Positions 24,434-33,123 of a DNA stretch of 64,000 nt are shown in pieces. The notes under the pieces were generated by a model, which saw only the letters and a list, made by a program, of their open reading frames with translations, had not been told where the DNA came from and made no database searches. Where the stretch lies: positions 52,312 to 116,311 of the forward strand of contig NZ_BCXH01000019.1 in assembly GCF_001895005.1 (NCBI RefSeq), read 5' to 3'. Positions within the stretch are counted from its first letter, which is position 1. Each line of letters starts with the position of its first letter. Made by a program: the position numbers and the translations under genes. The DNA is from Rhodococcus yunnanensis NBRC 103083. Its GTDB lineage: Bacteria > Actinomycetota > Actinomycetes > Mycobacteriales > Mycobacteriaceae.

Positions 24434-24941
24434 ATCGACAGAACTGCACTTCGACGGACGGGAGACAATACTTCCGTCCGCTGCGGACACCGAAGCGTTC
24501 GGCTTCCGTCTGGCGCAGATCCTCGTTGCCGGTGATCTCGTGGTGCTCGATGGGCCTCTCGGCGCAGGTAAGACCGCGATGACGAGGGGAATCGCGGCCG
24601 GTCTCGGTGTACAGGGGCGCGTCAGCTCGCCGACGTTCGTGATCGCACGCGAACATCGGCCGGGGGTACGCCCCGACGGCGGTGCACCGGTGACACTGAT
24701 TCACGTCGACGCCTACCGTCTCGGCATGACGGGTCAATCGGCTGTCGACGAGCTCGATGCCCTCGACCTCGACACCGATCTCGCCGACGCGGTCGTGGTG
24801 GTGGAATGGGGCGAAGGATTGGTGGAAAAGCTGACGGACGGGCACGTCTCGGTGCGGATCCGACGTGATCTCGACTCCGACCACCGCGCTGTTCGGCTGC
24901 GCCGAGTGCACTCCGCCGATGCCGCGCGTCAGGTGCCGTGA
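24426..24941 (+). CDS. tsaE: tRNA t6A biosynthesis ATPase TsaE
   Basis: 171 aa from TTG 24426, chosen because AGGAGGGG lies 5 nt upstream and the frame has no better start; it overlaps the previous gene by 8 nt. P-loop ATPase of the TsaBDE complex that installs N6-threonylcarbamoyl-adenosine at A37 of ANN-decoding tRNAs. Walker A 'GPLGAGKT' (Lys49), switch residues 'SSPTFVI', 'HVDAYRLG' and 'VVVEWGEGL'. Followed by tsaB, rimI and tsaD as in M. tuberculosis Rv3422c-Rv3419c. Confidence 0.95.
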   Translation: MSESTELHFDGRETILPSAADTEAFGFRLAQILVAGDLVVLDGPLGAGKTAMTRGIAAGLGVQGRVSSPTFVIAREHRPGVRPDGGAPVTLIHVDAYRLGMTGQSAVDELDALDLDTDLADAVVVVEWGEGLVEKLTDGHVSVRIRRDLDSDHRAVRLRRVHSADAARQVP

Positions 24942-24963
24942 CGTGCGGGTACTCTGAGCTACC

Positions 24964-25626
24964 GTGCTCGTTCTCGCCGTCGATACCTCCACCCCCGCCG
25001 TCACCGCCGGTGTGGTTCGGCTCACCGACGGTGCAGCGGAAACCTTGTCGGTCCGCGTCGTGGTCGATGCCAGGCTCCATGCCGAGATCCTGACGCCGAA
25101 CATCCTCGAATGCCTGGCCGAACGAGATCTGGCGCCTACCGATCTCGACGCCGTCGTCGTGGGCTGTGGTCCTGGACCGTTCACTGGGCTCCGTGTCGGC
25201 ATGGCCACTGCCGCCGCGTTCGGCGATGCACTCGGTATTCCCGTGCACGGCGTCTGCAGCCTCGACGCGATTGCCGCCGAGATCGAGGACGAGCCGGCGC
25301 TTGTCGTGATCACCGACGCACGGCGTCGTGAGATCTATTGGGCGCGATACGAGAACGGCATTCGAGTTGCCGGCCCCGACGTGTGCGCGCCTACGATCCT
25401 CGACATCACCGGGGCAACTGCAGCTGCTGGGTCGGCATCACATACGGCCCTGTTCGACATTCCATCGCGTGCGGTCGAGTCACCGTCGCCGAGAGGACTG
25501 ATCCTCGCGGCTCGCGAGGAGCTGACGGTCGGTGCCATTCCGGCCCCCCTGGTTCCGCTGTATCTTCGCAGGCCCGATGCGAAGACGCTGGACGAGCGAG
25601 CGGCGGAGAAGAGGGCACGATCGTGA
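24964..25626 (+). CDS. tsaB: tRNA t6A biosynthesis protein TsaB
   Basis: 220 aa, GTG 24964. An internal -10 TACTCT (24950-24955) ends 8 nt before the start, suggesting an additional leaderless transcript within the operon. Degenerate ASKHA fold that dimerises with TsaD: 'VLAVDTSTPAVTAGVVR', 'VVGCGPGPFTGLRVGMATA', 'VVITDARRREIYWARYE'. Its stop overlaps rimI by GTGA. Confidence 0.94.
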   Translation: MLVLAVDTSTPAVTAGVVRLTDGAAETLSVRVVVDARLHAEILTPNILECLAERDLAPTDLDAVVVGCGPGPFTGLRVGMATAAAFGDALGIPVHGVCSLDAIAAEIEDEPALVVITDARRREIYWARYENGIRVAGPDVCAPTILDITGATAAAGSASHTALFDIPSRAVESPSPRGLILAAREELTVGAIPAPLVPLYLRRPDAKTLDERAAEKRARS

Positions 25627-26099
25627 GCATCGTTCTGTCTCCGTTGACCCCCGCCGATGCCGAGCGCTGTGCGGAGTTGGAGGAGGTGTTGTTTCCCGGT
25701 GACGATCCGTGGACGGCCCAGGCATTTCTTTCCGAACTCGCGGCGCCGCACAATCATTACGTGGCGGCACGCGAGGGTGATTCGCTTCTCGGATACGCAG
25801 GCATTGCGTTGCTGGGGAGCGGTTCGACTGCCGAATCCGAGGTGCACACCATCGGCGTCGATCCGTCGGCGCATCGACGCGGTATCGGCGGAGCCTTGAT
25901 GAACGACCTACTGGCAGCGGCCGATCGGCACGGCGGGCCGGTCTTTCTCGAGGTCCGTACCGACAACGTCCCGGCCATCGAGCTGTATGCCCGCGAAGGT
26001 TTCGAAGTCGTGGGAACGCGGCGGAAGTACTACCAGCCCAGCGGCGCCGATGCGTACACGATGCGACGCCCGAGCAGAAGCGAAGGTGAGTCGTCATGA
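25623..26099 (+). CDS. rimI: Ribosomal protein S18-alanine N-acetyltransferase-like GNAT
   Basis: 158 aa from GTG 25623. GNAT acetyltransferase: acetyl-CoA loop 'DPSAHRRGIGGALM' and 'VFLEVRTDNVPAIELYAREG'. RimI acetylates the N-terminal Ala of ribosomal protein S18 in E. coli; in actinobacteria its gene lies between tsaB and tsaD, as here. Overlaps both neighbours by 4 bp. Confidence 0.92.
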   Translation: MSIVLSPLTPADAERCAELEEVLFPGDDPWTAQAFLSELAAPHNHYVAAREGDSLLGYAGIALLGSGSTAESEVHTIGVDPSAHRRGIGGALMNDLLAAADRHGGPVFLEVRTDNVPAIELYAREGFEVVGTRRKYYQPSGADAYTMRRPSRSEGESS

Positions 26100-27133
26100 T
26101 CGTCATGGGTATCGAAAGCTCCTGTGACGAAACAGGTGTGGGAATCGTGCGGTGGCGCGATCCGGGCGTCTGTGATCTGCTCGCCGACGAGGTCGCATCC
26201 AGCGTCGACGAGCATGCACGGTACGGCGGAGTCGTACCCGAGGTCGCGTCGCGGGCCCATCTGGAGGCGATCGTCCCGACGATGCAGCGGGCTCTGCGCA
26301 CTGCAGGCATCGACCGGCCGGATGCGGTTGCGGTGACGATCGGTCCAGGGCTTGCCGGGGCGCTGCTCGTGGGAGCCGCTGCGGCCAAAGCATATTCGGC
26401 TGCGTGGGGTGTGCCGTTCTACGCTGTGAACCACCTCGGCGGCCACGTTGCGGTCGATACGCTCGAGCATGGGCCGATGCCGTCGTGCGTGGCGTTGCTG
26501 GTCTCCGGTGGTCACACGCACCTGCTGCACGTGAACGATCTGGGCGCACCGATCGTGGAGCTCGGTACCACGGTCGACGATGCCGCCGGTGAGGCGTTCG
26601 ACAAGGTCGCGCGGTTGCTCGGGTTGGGATACCCGGGAGGTCCCGCACTCGATGACGCTGCCCGAGAGGGGGACCCCTCGGCCATTGCCTTCCCACGCGG
26701 AATGACGGGCCCGCGTGATGCACGCTACGACTTCTCGTTCTCGGGTGTGAAGACGGCGGTCGCTCGATTCGTCGAGACGCGTCGACGCGCAGGAGATCCG
26801 ATTCCGGTCGCGGACATCGCTGCGTCGTTCCAGGAGTCGGTGGCGGATGTGCTGACCATGAAAGCGGTCCGGGCGGCCGAGGACGTGGACGTGGAAACGA
26901 TCGTTCTCGGAGGAGGCGCCACCGCGAACTCACGCATTCGCTCCTTGATCGAAACGCGCTGCAGCGCAGCCGGTCTGACGCTTCGTATTCCGAAGCCGCG
27001 GCTGTGCACCGATAACGGGGTCATGATCGCGTCGCTCGGAGCGCACCTGATCGCCGGGGGAGCAGAACCGTCGAGCCTGCGCGCGGCCACCGATCCGGGT
27101 CTGCCGGTGTCGACGTCCCTCGTCGCAGGCTAG
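26096..27133 (+). CDS. tsaD: tRNA N6-adenosine threonylcarbamoyltransferase TsaD
   Basis: 345 aa, ATG 26096. Catalytic subunit that transfers the threonylcarbamoyl group to tRNA A37. ASKHA fold: 'GIESSCDETGVGIV' phosphate-1 loop, metal-binding His pair in 'YAVNHLGGHVAV', 'LVSGGHTHLL', 'GEAFDKVARLLGLGYPGGP', and adenine-site 'LGGGATANSRIR'. Last gene of the t6A operon; convergent with the Hsp70-like gene 30 bp downstream. Confidence 0.96.
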   Translation: MIVMGIESSCDETGVGIVRWRDPGVCDLLADEVASSVDEHARYGGVVPEVASRAHLEAIVPTMQRALRTAGIDRPDAVAVTIGPGLAGALLVGAAAAKAYSAAWGVPFYAVNHLGGHVAVDTLEHGPMPSCVALLVSGGHTHLLHVNDLGAPIVELGTTVDDAAGEAFDKVARLLGLGYPGGPALDDAAREGDPSAIAFPRGMTGPRDARYDFSFSGVKTAVARFVETRRRAGDPIPVADIAASFQESVADVLTMKAVRAAEDVDVETIVLGGGATANSRIRSLIETRCSAAGLTLRIPKPRLCTDNGVMIASLGAHLIAGGAEPSSLRAATDPGLPVSTSLVAG

Positions 27134-27163
27134 CTCCAGCTCGGCCGTCTCCAGCTCGGTCGG

Positions 27164-28816
27164 CTACTGCTCGGTGGTCGAGGTGGGATTCGGCGCCGTC
27201 GTCGTCTGCGTGGCACCTTCACTGTCGCTGGAGCCGCTCGCAGGCGGAGCCGGTGCAGGTGGAGACCACACGGTGGGAGGCGGAGCCAGTACTGGAGAGG
27301 TGGGAGTTCCATCGACCGCGGTTGTCGGGATCGACGACGGCGGTGGTGGCTCGAGCGCAGTCGAGTTGTCCGGCGTCTCCGACGGGAGATCGGGTGTCGG
27401 CTCGGGTGGTGTGGATTCGCTGGGCAGTTCGGTCGGCGGCACGCTCGTCGTCGGCTCAGGAGTGGTGACCGTGGACGGCTCACTCGGCTGCGCGGGCCAC
27501 GGGATGACCGGAAGATCGGGCGCCGGGTGGAGCGTCGGTGTACGCGTCGTCGATTCCGGTGCGGGGGGAACGGTGACGGGCTGGGACGATTCCGGCTGTT
27601 GCGGCACGTCGGTGTATCGGGGCGGTGACGACTGGGGCGATGACGACTCAGGCTCCGTCGACAGCACAGGAGTGGTGGGATAGGTGGTGTTGGCGATCGG
27701 CTGGTCCATGACGGCGTCACCGGTCTCCGACGGCACCGCCGAACCGGCGGGGGAGAAACCGGCGTCGTCGGTCGGTGCCAGAGTTCGGATGCCGTAGGCG
27801 AGGACGATTCCTCCCACGAGGAGGGCTCCAGCCACCGCGCCGGAGAAACGTCCGACTGACGTGCCCTGCGACTCGCTGGCCACACCTGCAGTCGGGTAGA
27901 GATCGGCCGGACTGTCGAGGGCGAGATGTGCGGCACCTTTGGCGAGGACCGTGTCCGGTTCTGTCGGAGCCAGCACGGGAACGCGTAACACGGATTGGTA
28001 CACGGTGCGTACCAGCGGGATGTTGGCGCCTCCGCCGATGAGCACCACGGCTTCCGAGGCGTCGGCGACGCCCGCAGCTGCACCGATCGCCGCCTCCGCG
28101 ACAGCCGTCACGCCGGGTCGAACTGCACCGTCGAATTCGGCTCGGTCGAGGCCGGAGGATCCATCTGCGCGATCGACGGCGGCGGAGTCGTGGGTGGACA
28201 GGTGTTCCTTCACTGCGCGGTAGCGCGCAGATCCGATGCCTCGGTCGTCCCTCAGATCGTCCCTGACGCGGCCCTGGGGTAGCCGGTGCCCGGAGTGTCC
28301 TTGCACTAAATCTTTGACTACGCCGTTGATCACGTCCCCGCCGAAGGTGTCGGTGCGCTCGCTCCAGTGCACCGCTCCGGAGCGTGAATCGATGATCGAC
28401 GTCGTGGTTCCCGATGCGCCGATGTCCACGACCGTGACACTGCGGTAGCGGGCGATGAGACCGGAGTCGGCGAGGTACGCGTGTGCTGCGGCAGACTCGG
28501 GAACGAGGGCGACGGTCAGTCGCGAGTGCGCGCAGGCCGAGCGGATGGATGCGGCCTGCTCCGAGGTTCGGTACGACACGGCGATCGACTCGGGTTGGTG
28601 GCGTTCGGCCGAGTGCACGCCGTGGCCCGCTGACGTGGGTGCGAGCGAGAGCATCAGTTCGACGGCAGAGGACACGAGGTCGCCGATGTCGGTGTTCGCC
28701 TCGGTGTCGGCGGAGACGGTGCGGTACTCGACGGTGCGCGAACCATCGTCCTCGATCACGAGCAGGGCGGCACAGACGACCTCGGCTCCAGTGGAAACAC
28801 CGATTCCGACGCGCAT
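27164..28816 (-). CDS. Membrane-anchored Hsp70-like (actin-fold) protein with Pro-rich tail
   Basis: 550 aa, ATG 28814-28816 with a strong GGAGGGAGG upstream. The N-terminal 300 residues are a reduced ASKHA/Hsp70 nucleotide-binding fold: phosphate-1-like 'GIGVSTGAEVV', phosphate-2-like 'VTVVDIGASGTTTSIID', then 'FGGDVINGVV' and adenosine motif 'VVLIGGGANIPLVRTV'. A single helix follows at about 330-350 ('GAVAGALLVGGIVLAYGI'), then about 200 residues of Pro/Ser/Thr/Glu low complexity, presumably outside the membrane. There is no Hsp70 substrate-binding domain. It lies between tsaD and the chaperonin genes, absent there in M. tuberculosis. Function unknown; a link to envelope processes is a guess. 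Confidence 0.78.
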   Translation of the reverse strand: MRVGIGVSTGAEVVCAALLVIEDDGSRTVEYRTVSADTEANTDIGDLVSSAVELMLSLAPTSAGHGVHSAERHQPESIAVSYRTSEQAASIRSACAHSRLTVALVPESAAAHAYLADSGLIARYRSVTVVDIGASGTTTSIIDSRSGAVHWSERTDTFGGDVINGVVKDLVQGHSGHRLPQGRVRDDLRDDRGIGSARYRAVKEHLSTHDSAAVDRADGSSGLDRAEFDGAVRPGVTAVAEAAIGAAAGVADASEAVVLIGGGANIPLVRTVYQSVLRVPVLAPTEPDTVLAKGAAHLALDSPADLYPTAGVASESQGTSVGRFSGAVAGALLVGGIVLAYGIRTLAPTDDAGFSPAGSAVPSETGDAVMDQPIANTTYPTTPVLSTEPESSSPQSSPPRYTDVPQQPESSQPVTVPPAPESTTRTPTLHPAPDLPVIPWPAQPSEPSTVTTPEPTTSVPPTELPSESTPPEPTPDLPSETPDNSTALEPPPPSSIPTTAVDGTPTSPVLAPPPTVWSPPAPAPPASGSSDSEGATQTTTAPNPTSTTEQ

Positions 28817-29045
28817 CGTGCACCTCCCTCCGTGCTCGCTCCGAAGCCTGCGTGCGGGCAGGGGTTCGGCGGTCGTGCATTGTTCGTGCAGTTCGTGGTG
28901 CTCGATTCGACGGTTGCATTCAGCGGACCGGCACGCTCGTTATCTTAACGTTACAGAACAATTCCGGAGAATGTGAAACTACGCACTGGAAAAGGGCTAT
29001 GACGGGGGAGTTCACGGTTTCATCGGATCCATCGAAGGTGGCCCA
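28817..29045. other. Divergent intergenic region
   Basis: 229 bp between the Hsp70-like gene and the K+ channel gene, holding both promoters. It is locally AT-richer around 28940-28975 and contains the 8-bp palindrome taacgtta. No further gene seen. Confidence 0.4.
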
Positions 29046-29585
29046 ATGGTTGAATCCGAGTCTTATGCGACGTTGACGGACAAAGAGCGTCGCTCGCTCC
29101 TTCGGAGGGCGATCGTGCGGCCGATCGCCACGGCGCTGGCGTTGACGGTGCTCTACTTCGTGGTTCCCATGCAGGGCATACGTGACATCGGCACTGTGCT
29201 CCTGCTCACGCTGGTTCTGGCTGCTGTCGTCCTCGTGTGCGTATGGCAGGTGACAAAGGTACTCAAAGCGGACTATCCGGCTATTCAAGCCATCGAAGCG
29301 CTCGCCGCGGTCGTTCCCGTATACCTCATCGGGTTTTCCGCCGTGTATTACCTGATTGCAGCTGCATCCGAACTCAATTTCAACGAGCCGGTGACACGGG
29401 TGGGAAGTCTCTATTTCACGTTGTCGGTATTTTCCACAGTGGGATTCGGAGATATCACAGCGTCCACCGATTTCGCACGCGCAATAGTGACATTGCAAAT
29501 GGTCGGCAATCTCGTCTTCGTGGCGCTCGGTGGCCGATTGCTGGTGGCAGCAGTCCGGCGCGGACAGGCTCGTCGGTCGCGCTGA
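29046..29585 (+). CDS. Potassium channel family protein
   Basis: 179 aa, ATG 29046 with GAAGGTGG upstream. Four predicted membrane helices (about 26-42, 48-69, 83-106, 145-170). A pore loop with the K+ selectivity filter T-V-G-F-G-D ('VFSTVGFGDITAST') lies between the last two, a KcsA/MthK-type pore domain with two extra N-terminal helices. There is no RCK domain, so gating is not ligand-controlled by a fused module. An 11-bp hairpin follows the stop. Confidence 0.88.
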   Translation: MVESESYATLTDKERRSLLRRAIVRPIATALALTVLYFVVPMQGIRDIGTVLLLTLVLAAVVLVCVWQVTKVLKADYPAIQAIEALAAVVPVYLIGFSAVYYLIAAASELNFNEPVTRVGSLYFTLSVFSTVGFGDITASTDFARAIVTLQMVGNLVFVALGGRLLVAAVRRGQARRSR

Positions 29586-29586
29586 G

Positions 29587-29638
29587 CCCTGCGGGTGTTC
29601 GCATTCCTGACCCTGGTCGAGCGCTTGCACCCGTAGGG
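29587..29638 (+). terminator. Possible terminator after the K+ channel gene
   Basis: CCCTGCGGGTG (29587-29597) pairs with CACCCGTAGGG (29628-29638) with one mismatch across a 30-nt loop; no T tract. The 3' arm abuts the groES -35 region. Confidence 0.35.
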
Positions 29639-29639
29639 G

Positions 29640-29673
29640 TTGAGTGCTGGCACTCGCATGTATAGAGTGCTAG
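29640..29673 (+). promoter_or_regulatory. groES promoter with CIRCE operator (HrcA site)
   Basis: The inverted repeat CTGGCACTC (29647-29655) - N9 - GAGTGCTAG (29665-29673) matches the CIRCE consensus TTAGCACTC-N9-GAGTGCTAA apart from the outer bases. It overlaps a plausible -35 TTGAGT (29640-29645) and -10 TAGAGT (29663-29668) with 17-bp spacing. HrcA binding here would repress transcription until heat shock. Confidence 0.88.
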
Positions 29674-29798
29674 TCAGCGCTGAGCGAAGTCCCGGCACCC
29701 GCGACGACGGGACGGAGCACAGAGCGGTGAATGTAGACAACACAGCAGTCCGGGGATCCGACCCCGGACGCGTACCCCATAACTTTGGAGGGCTCAAC

Positions 29799-30098
29799 GT
29801 GGCGAGCGTGAAAATCAAGCCGCTCGAGGACAAGATCCTCGTCCAGGCCAACGAGGCCGAGACGACGACCGCCTCCGGTCTGGTCATCCCCGACACAGCC
29901 AAGGAGAAGCCTCAGGAAGGCACCGTCGTCGCAGTCGGCGAAGGCCGTGTCACCGAAAAGGGCAACCGGATCCCGGTCGACGTCAAAGAAGGCGACACCG
30001 TCATCTACAGCAAGTACGGCGGCACCGAGATCAAGTACGCCGGCGAGGAGTACCTGATTCTGTCGGCACGCGACGTGCTGGCTGTCATCGCCAAGTAA
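29799..30098 (+). CDS. groES: Co-chaperonin GroES (Cpn10)
   Basis: 99 aa from GTG 29799 with TTGGAGGGC upstream; this gives the standard N-terminus 'ASVKIKPLEDKILVQ'. Mobile loop region 'ANEAETTTASGLVIPD', roof 'EKGNRIPVDVKEGDTVIYSK' and 'YGGTEIKYAGEEYLILSARD' are conserved. Caps GroEL. Controlled by CIRCE; groEL follows after 98 bp. Confidence 0.97.
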   Translation: MASVKIKPLEDKILVQANEAETTTASGLVIPDTAKEKPQEGTVVAVGEGRVTEKGNRIPVDVKEGDTVIYSKYGGTEIKYAGEEYLILSARDVLAVIAK

Positions 30099-30196
30099 GT
30101 CATTAACGCATCCCGCCCCGGAACCCGATCTCGATTCGGTCCCGGGGCGGACTGCGTTCAATCGAGTTCATCGACTCGAAGGAGAAATACCGGAAC

Positions 30197-31810
30197 ATGG
30201 CAAAGCAAATCCAATTCAACGAGGAAGCCCGACGGGCACTCGAGCGTGGCGTCGACAAGCTGGCCGACGCGGTCAAGGTGACGCTCGGACCTCGCGGTCG
30301 GCACGTCGTGCTGGCCAAGGCGTTCGGTGGCCCCACGGTCACGAACGACGGCGTGTCCATCGCCCGTGAGATCGACCTGGAAGACCCGTTCGAGAACCTC
30401 GGTGCACAGCTCGTCAAGAGCGTTGCAACCAAGACGAACGACGTCGCAGGCGACGGAACCACGACCGCGACCGTGCTCGCACAGGCGCTGGTTCGCGGCG
30501 GTCTGAAGAACATCGCCGCGGGCGCAAACCCGATCGCGCTCGGGTCCGGCATCGCCAAGGCAGCCGACAAGGTCGCCGAGGCTCTGCTCGCTGCGGCCAC
30601 CCCTGTCGAGGGCAAGGAAGCGATCGCGCAGGTCGCAACCGTGTCCTCGCGTGACCCCGAGATCGGCCAGCTCGTCGGCGAGGCGCTCACGCGTGTCGGC
30701 GCCGACGGTGTCGTCACGGTCGAGGAGTCCTCGACTCTGGACACCGAACTCGTCGTCACCGAGGGAGTGCAGTTCGACAAGGGATACCTGTCGCCGTACT
30801 TCGTCACCGATCTCGACTCGCAGCAGGCCGTCCTAGAGGACGCCTACATCCTCCTGCACCGCGACAAGATCACCTCGCTCCCCGACTTCCTTCCTCTGCT
30901 GGAGAAGGTCGCCGAGAGCGGCAAGCCGTTGCTGATCATCGCCGAGGACACCGAGGGCGAAGTTCTGTCCACGCTCGTCGTGAACTCGATCCGCAAGACG
31001 ATCAAGGCCGTTGCCGTGAAGGCACCGTTCTTCGGTGACCGTCGCAAGGCGTTCCTCGACGACCTCGCCGTGGTCACGGCAGGTCAGGTCATCACTGCCG
31101 ACGTCGGCCTCAGCCTGAAGGAAGCCGGCCTCGAGCTGCTCGGTCAGGCGCGTCGCGTCGTCGTCACCAAGGACGAGACCACCATCGTCGACGGCGCGGG
31201 CACGCAGGACGACATCGATTCGCGCGTCGGCCAGCTGCGTCGCGAGATCGAGAACACCGACTCCGACTGGGACCGTGAGAAGCTCGAAGAGCGCCTCGCG
31301 AAGCTGTCCGGCGGAGTTGCGGTCATCAAGGTCGGTGCAGCAACCGAGACCGAGCTCAAGGAACGCAAGTTCCGCGTCGAAGATGCTGTCAGTGCCGCGA
31401 AGGCTGCTGTCGAGGAAGGCATCGTCCCCGGCGGCGGTTCCGCTCTGACGCAGGCCGCACTCTCGCTCGTCGACGACCTCGGCCTGACCGGTGACGAAGC
31501 CACCGGCGTCGCCGTCGTGCGCACCGCGCTGAACGCGCCGCTGTTCTGGATCGCCACCAACGCCGGCATCGACGGTTCCGTCGTGGTCAGCAAGGTCGCC
31601 GAACTCTCGGCAGGACACGGCTTCAACGCCGCGACACTGACCTACGGCGATCTGCTTGCCGACGGTGTCGTCGATCCGGTGAAGGTGACACGTTCGGCGG
31701 TCGTCAACGCGGCTTCGGTTGCGCGGATGATCCTGACGACGGAAAGCGCGATCGTCGAGAAGCCGGCCGACGAGCCGGAAGCCGCTGCAGGCCACGGCCA
31801 CAGCCACTGA
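30197..31810 (+). CDS. groEL: Chaperonin GroEL1-type (Cpn60)
   Basis: 537 aa. ATP-dependent folding chaperonin: 'VTLGPRGRHVVL', 'TNDGVSIAREI', 'DVAGDGTTTATVLAQALV' and 'EEGIVPGGGSALTQA' are the ATP-site signatures. The C-terminus is 'AAAGHGHSH', the His-containing tail characteristic of GroEL1 of mycolata, not the GGM tail of the housekeeping GroEL2, which is expected elsewhere. GroEL1 in M. smegmatis has been tied to mycolic-acid/biofilm functions. Same operon as groES. Confidence 0.96.
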   Translation: MAKQIQFNEEARRALERGVDKLADAVKVTLGPRGRHVVLAKAFGGPTVTNDGVSIAREIDLEDPFENLGAQLVKSVATKTNDVAGDGTTTATVLAQALVRGGLKNIAAGANPIALGSGIAKAADKVAEALLAAATPVEGKEAIAQVATVSSRDPEIGQLVGEALTRVGADGVVTVEESSTLDTELVVTEGVQFDKGYLSPYFVTDLDSQQAVLEDAYILLHRDKITSLPDFLPLLEKVAESGKPLLIIAEDTEGEVLSTLVVNSIRKTIKAVAVKAPFFGDRRKAFLDDLAVVTAGQVITADVGLSLKEAGLELLGQARRVVVTKDETTIVDGAGTQDDIDSRVGQLRREIENTDSDWDREKLEERLAKLSGGVAVIKVGAATETELKERKFRVEDAVSAAKAAVEEGIVPGGGSALTQAALSLVDDLGLTGDEATGVAVVRTALNAPLFWIATNAGIDGSVVVSKVAELSAGHGFNAATLTYGDLLADGVVDPVKVTRSAVVNAASVARMILTTESAIVEKPADEPEAAAGHGHSH

Positions 31811-31831
31811 TCGACTGCATCTCGAATAACC

Positions 31832-31866
31832 GAACAGGCCCCCTCCGGCAAGGAGGGGGCCTGTTC
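31832..31866. terminator. Bidirectional terminator between groEL and whiB3
   Basis: A 14-bp perfect stem gaacaggccccctc / gagggggcctgttc around loop cggcaag. It serves the convergent groEL and whiB genes. Confidence 0.8.
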
Positions 31867-31897
31867 TGCATTCGGTACCGGCGCGCACTGGCCTCGG

Positions 31898-32191
31898 CTA
31901 CACCGCGATCCGACGACGGTTGTGCCGGGCGTGCATCTCGCGCTCGGTTTCGGACATGCCGCCCCAGATCCCGTAGGGCTCGGCGACACTGAGCGCATGG
32001 GTCCTGCACTGAGCGAGGACAGGGCAACTGCGGCACATCTCTTTGGCTCGCATCTCCCGCTGTGCACGAGCGCGTCCTCGTTCCCCGTCTGGATGAAAGA
32101 ACATCGACGAGTCGACGCCACGGCACAAGCCGTGCATCTGCCAATCCCAGATGTCGGCGTTGGGCCCAGGGAGGTGGTTCGGCTGTGGCAT
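31898..32191 (-). CDS. whiB3: WhiB-family Fe-S redox regulator, WhiB3-like
   Basis: 97 aa, ATG 32189-32191 with TAGGAG upstream. Four cluster cysteines C23, C53, C56, C62 with the WhiB pattern (C-x29-C-x2-C-x5-C), the G-I-W-G-G turn and basic C-terminal 'ARHNRRRI'. WhiB proteins bind a [4Fe-4S] cluster and region 4 of the main sigma factor; WhiB3 links redox state to lipid synthesis in M. tuberculosis. WhiB3 identity rests on the groEL1-whiB3-sigD neighbourhood. Confidence 0.93.
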   Translation of the reverse strand: MPQPNHLPGPNADIWDWQMHGLCRGVDSSMFFHPDGERGRARAQREMRAKEMCRSCPVLAQCRTHALSVAEPYGIWGGMSETEREMHARHNRRRIAV

Positions 32192-33123
32192 GTGAACTCC
32201 TAGGGTGTGTGCTCGCCTCGTGAGCCGCAGGGACTTTCTTGCTGAGTGAACCGAACGGCGTCTTGTTCACCGCTCCTTCGAACGAGATCAACGTTATGTT
32301 GGTCGGGGAAATCGCGTCAATAGTTCTTCATCGTGGTCATTTGCATAGATGCAACTCGAGAATTTAACTCGACAGACATTTACTTCGGACCAATGGCGTG
32401 CGTGCCTCTCGTGTTGAAAATGGGTCGATGACGCGCGACCATGACTGTGTGCCGGCTCGGTCGGTGACGGAAGTTCTCTTCGTCTGCGGCGCAGGGCAGT
32501 CGGCCGCGCACATGCGGCCGAGAGTAAGGACCGGCCTTCAGGGCTCAGTGTTGTCCCTGGCCAGGGGCCTGGTTGTCGCGTCGTCGACGCTGCGTGCGCA
32601 GGGCTGCACGGACCGTCGTCGGTGCGGCCGACCGTGTGCGAGGAAATCGCCGAGGGCGTATGTCGGACCACGCCGAGCGGTTGCTTCGAACGCGGCGAGC
32701 GGTGTCACGCGGCGCGGCCCCGCCGAAAGCGGCGACGCACGCCATTAACCTGACGGCTACAAAAGCGTCAGACATTGCTCATACGCCGGCCATTCGCGGA
32801 AATGTAAATTCCATGAAACAAAGCGCGGACCGGTTCGCACAATGTCTCCGAATCGGGGAATTGACCGATGCGACGCGTCGGAAAGCAGCCAGTGCTCTGC
32901 GCTGTTCATCCGTGCGTCCGACTTCGCTGACGAGAGTCCGAACTTCCGCCTACCTGATTGCCGGATCGTGATCGCCGGACTGTGGTTGCCGGCCTGGTGT
33001 CACTCGGTCGTACCCTTACGGCGTGCATTACGTCGATGCAGGGTCGACCTGCGAAAATTCCTGGCGGGCAGTGCTTCCGCGGCGCAGGGTCGTCCGCGGC
33101 CGGACGCTGATCGAAGCGGTGGG
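32192..33123. other. Long intergenic region between whiB3 and the sigD operon
   Basis: About 930 bp with no convincing gene on either strand; open frames have atypical composition and no recognised content. It contains AT-rich patches (about 32295-32395 and 32740-32830) and a short inverted repeat TGACG-N10-CGTCA (32751-32770). A possible -10 TACCCT at 33011-33016 could serve the downstream operon. Promoters for whiB3 (minus) and the sigD operon must lie here. Confidence 0.5.

Noticed and set aside
29640..29798. N-terminal extension of GroES from an upstream start
   Set aside because: The extension would be translated from the CIRCE/promoter DNA; the GTG at 29799 has a strong Shine-Dalgarno and gives the normal length.
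32842..33123. Upstream extension of the TPR-like protein
   Set aside because: The extension has atypical Cys/Arg-rich composition and no homology-like content; ATG 33124 has a better ribosome site and matches the family length.
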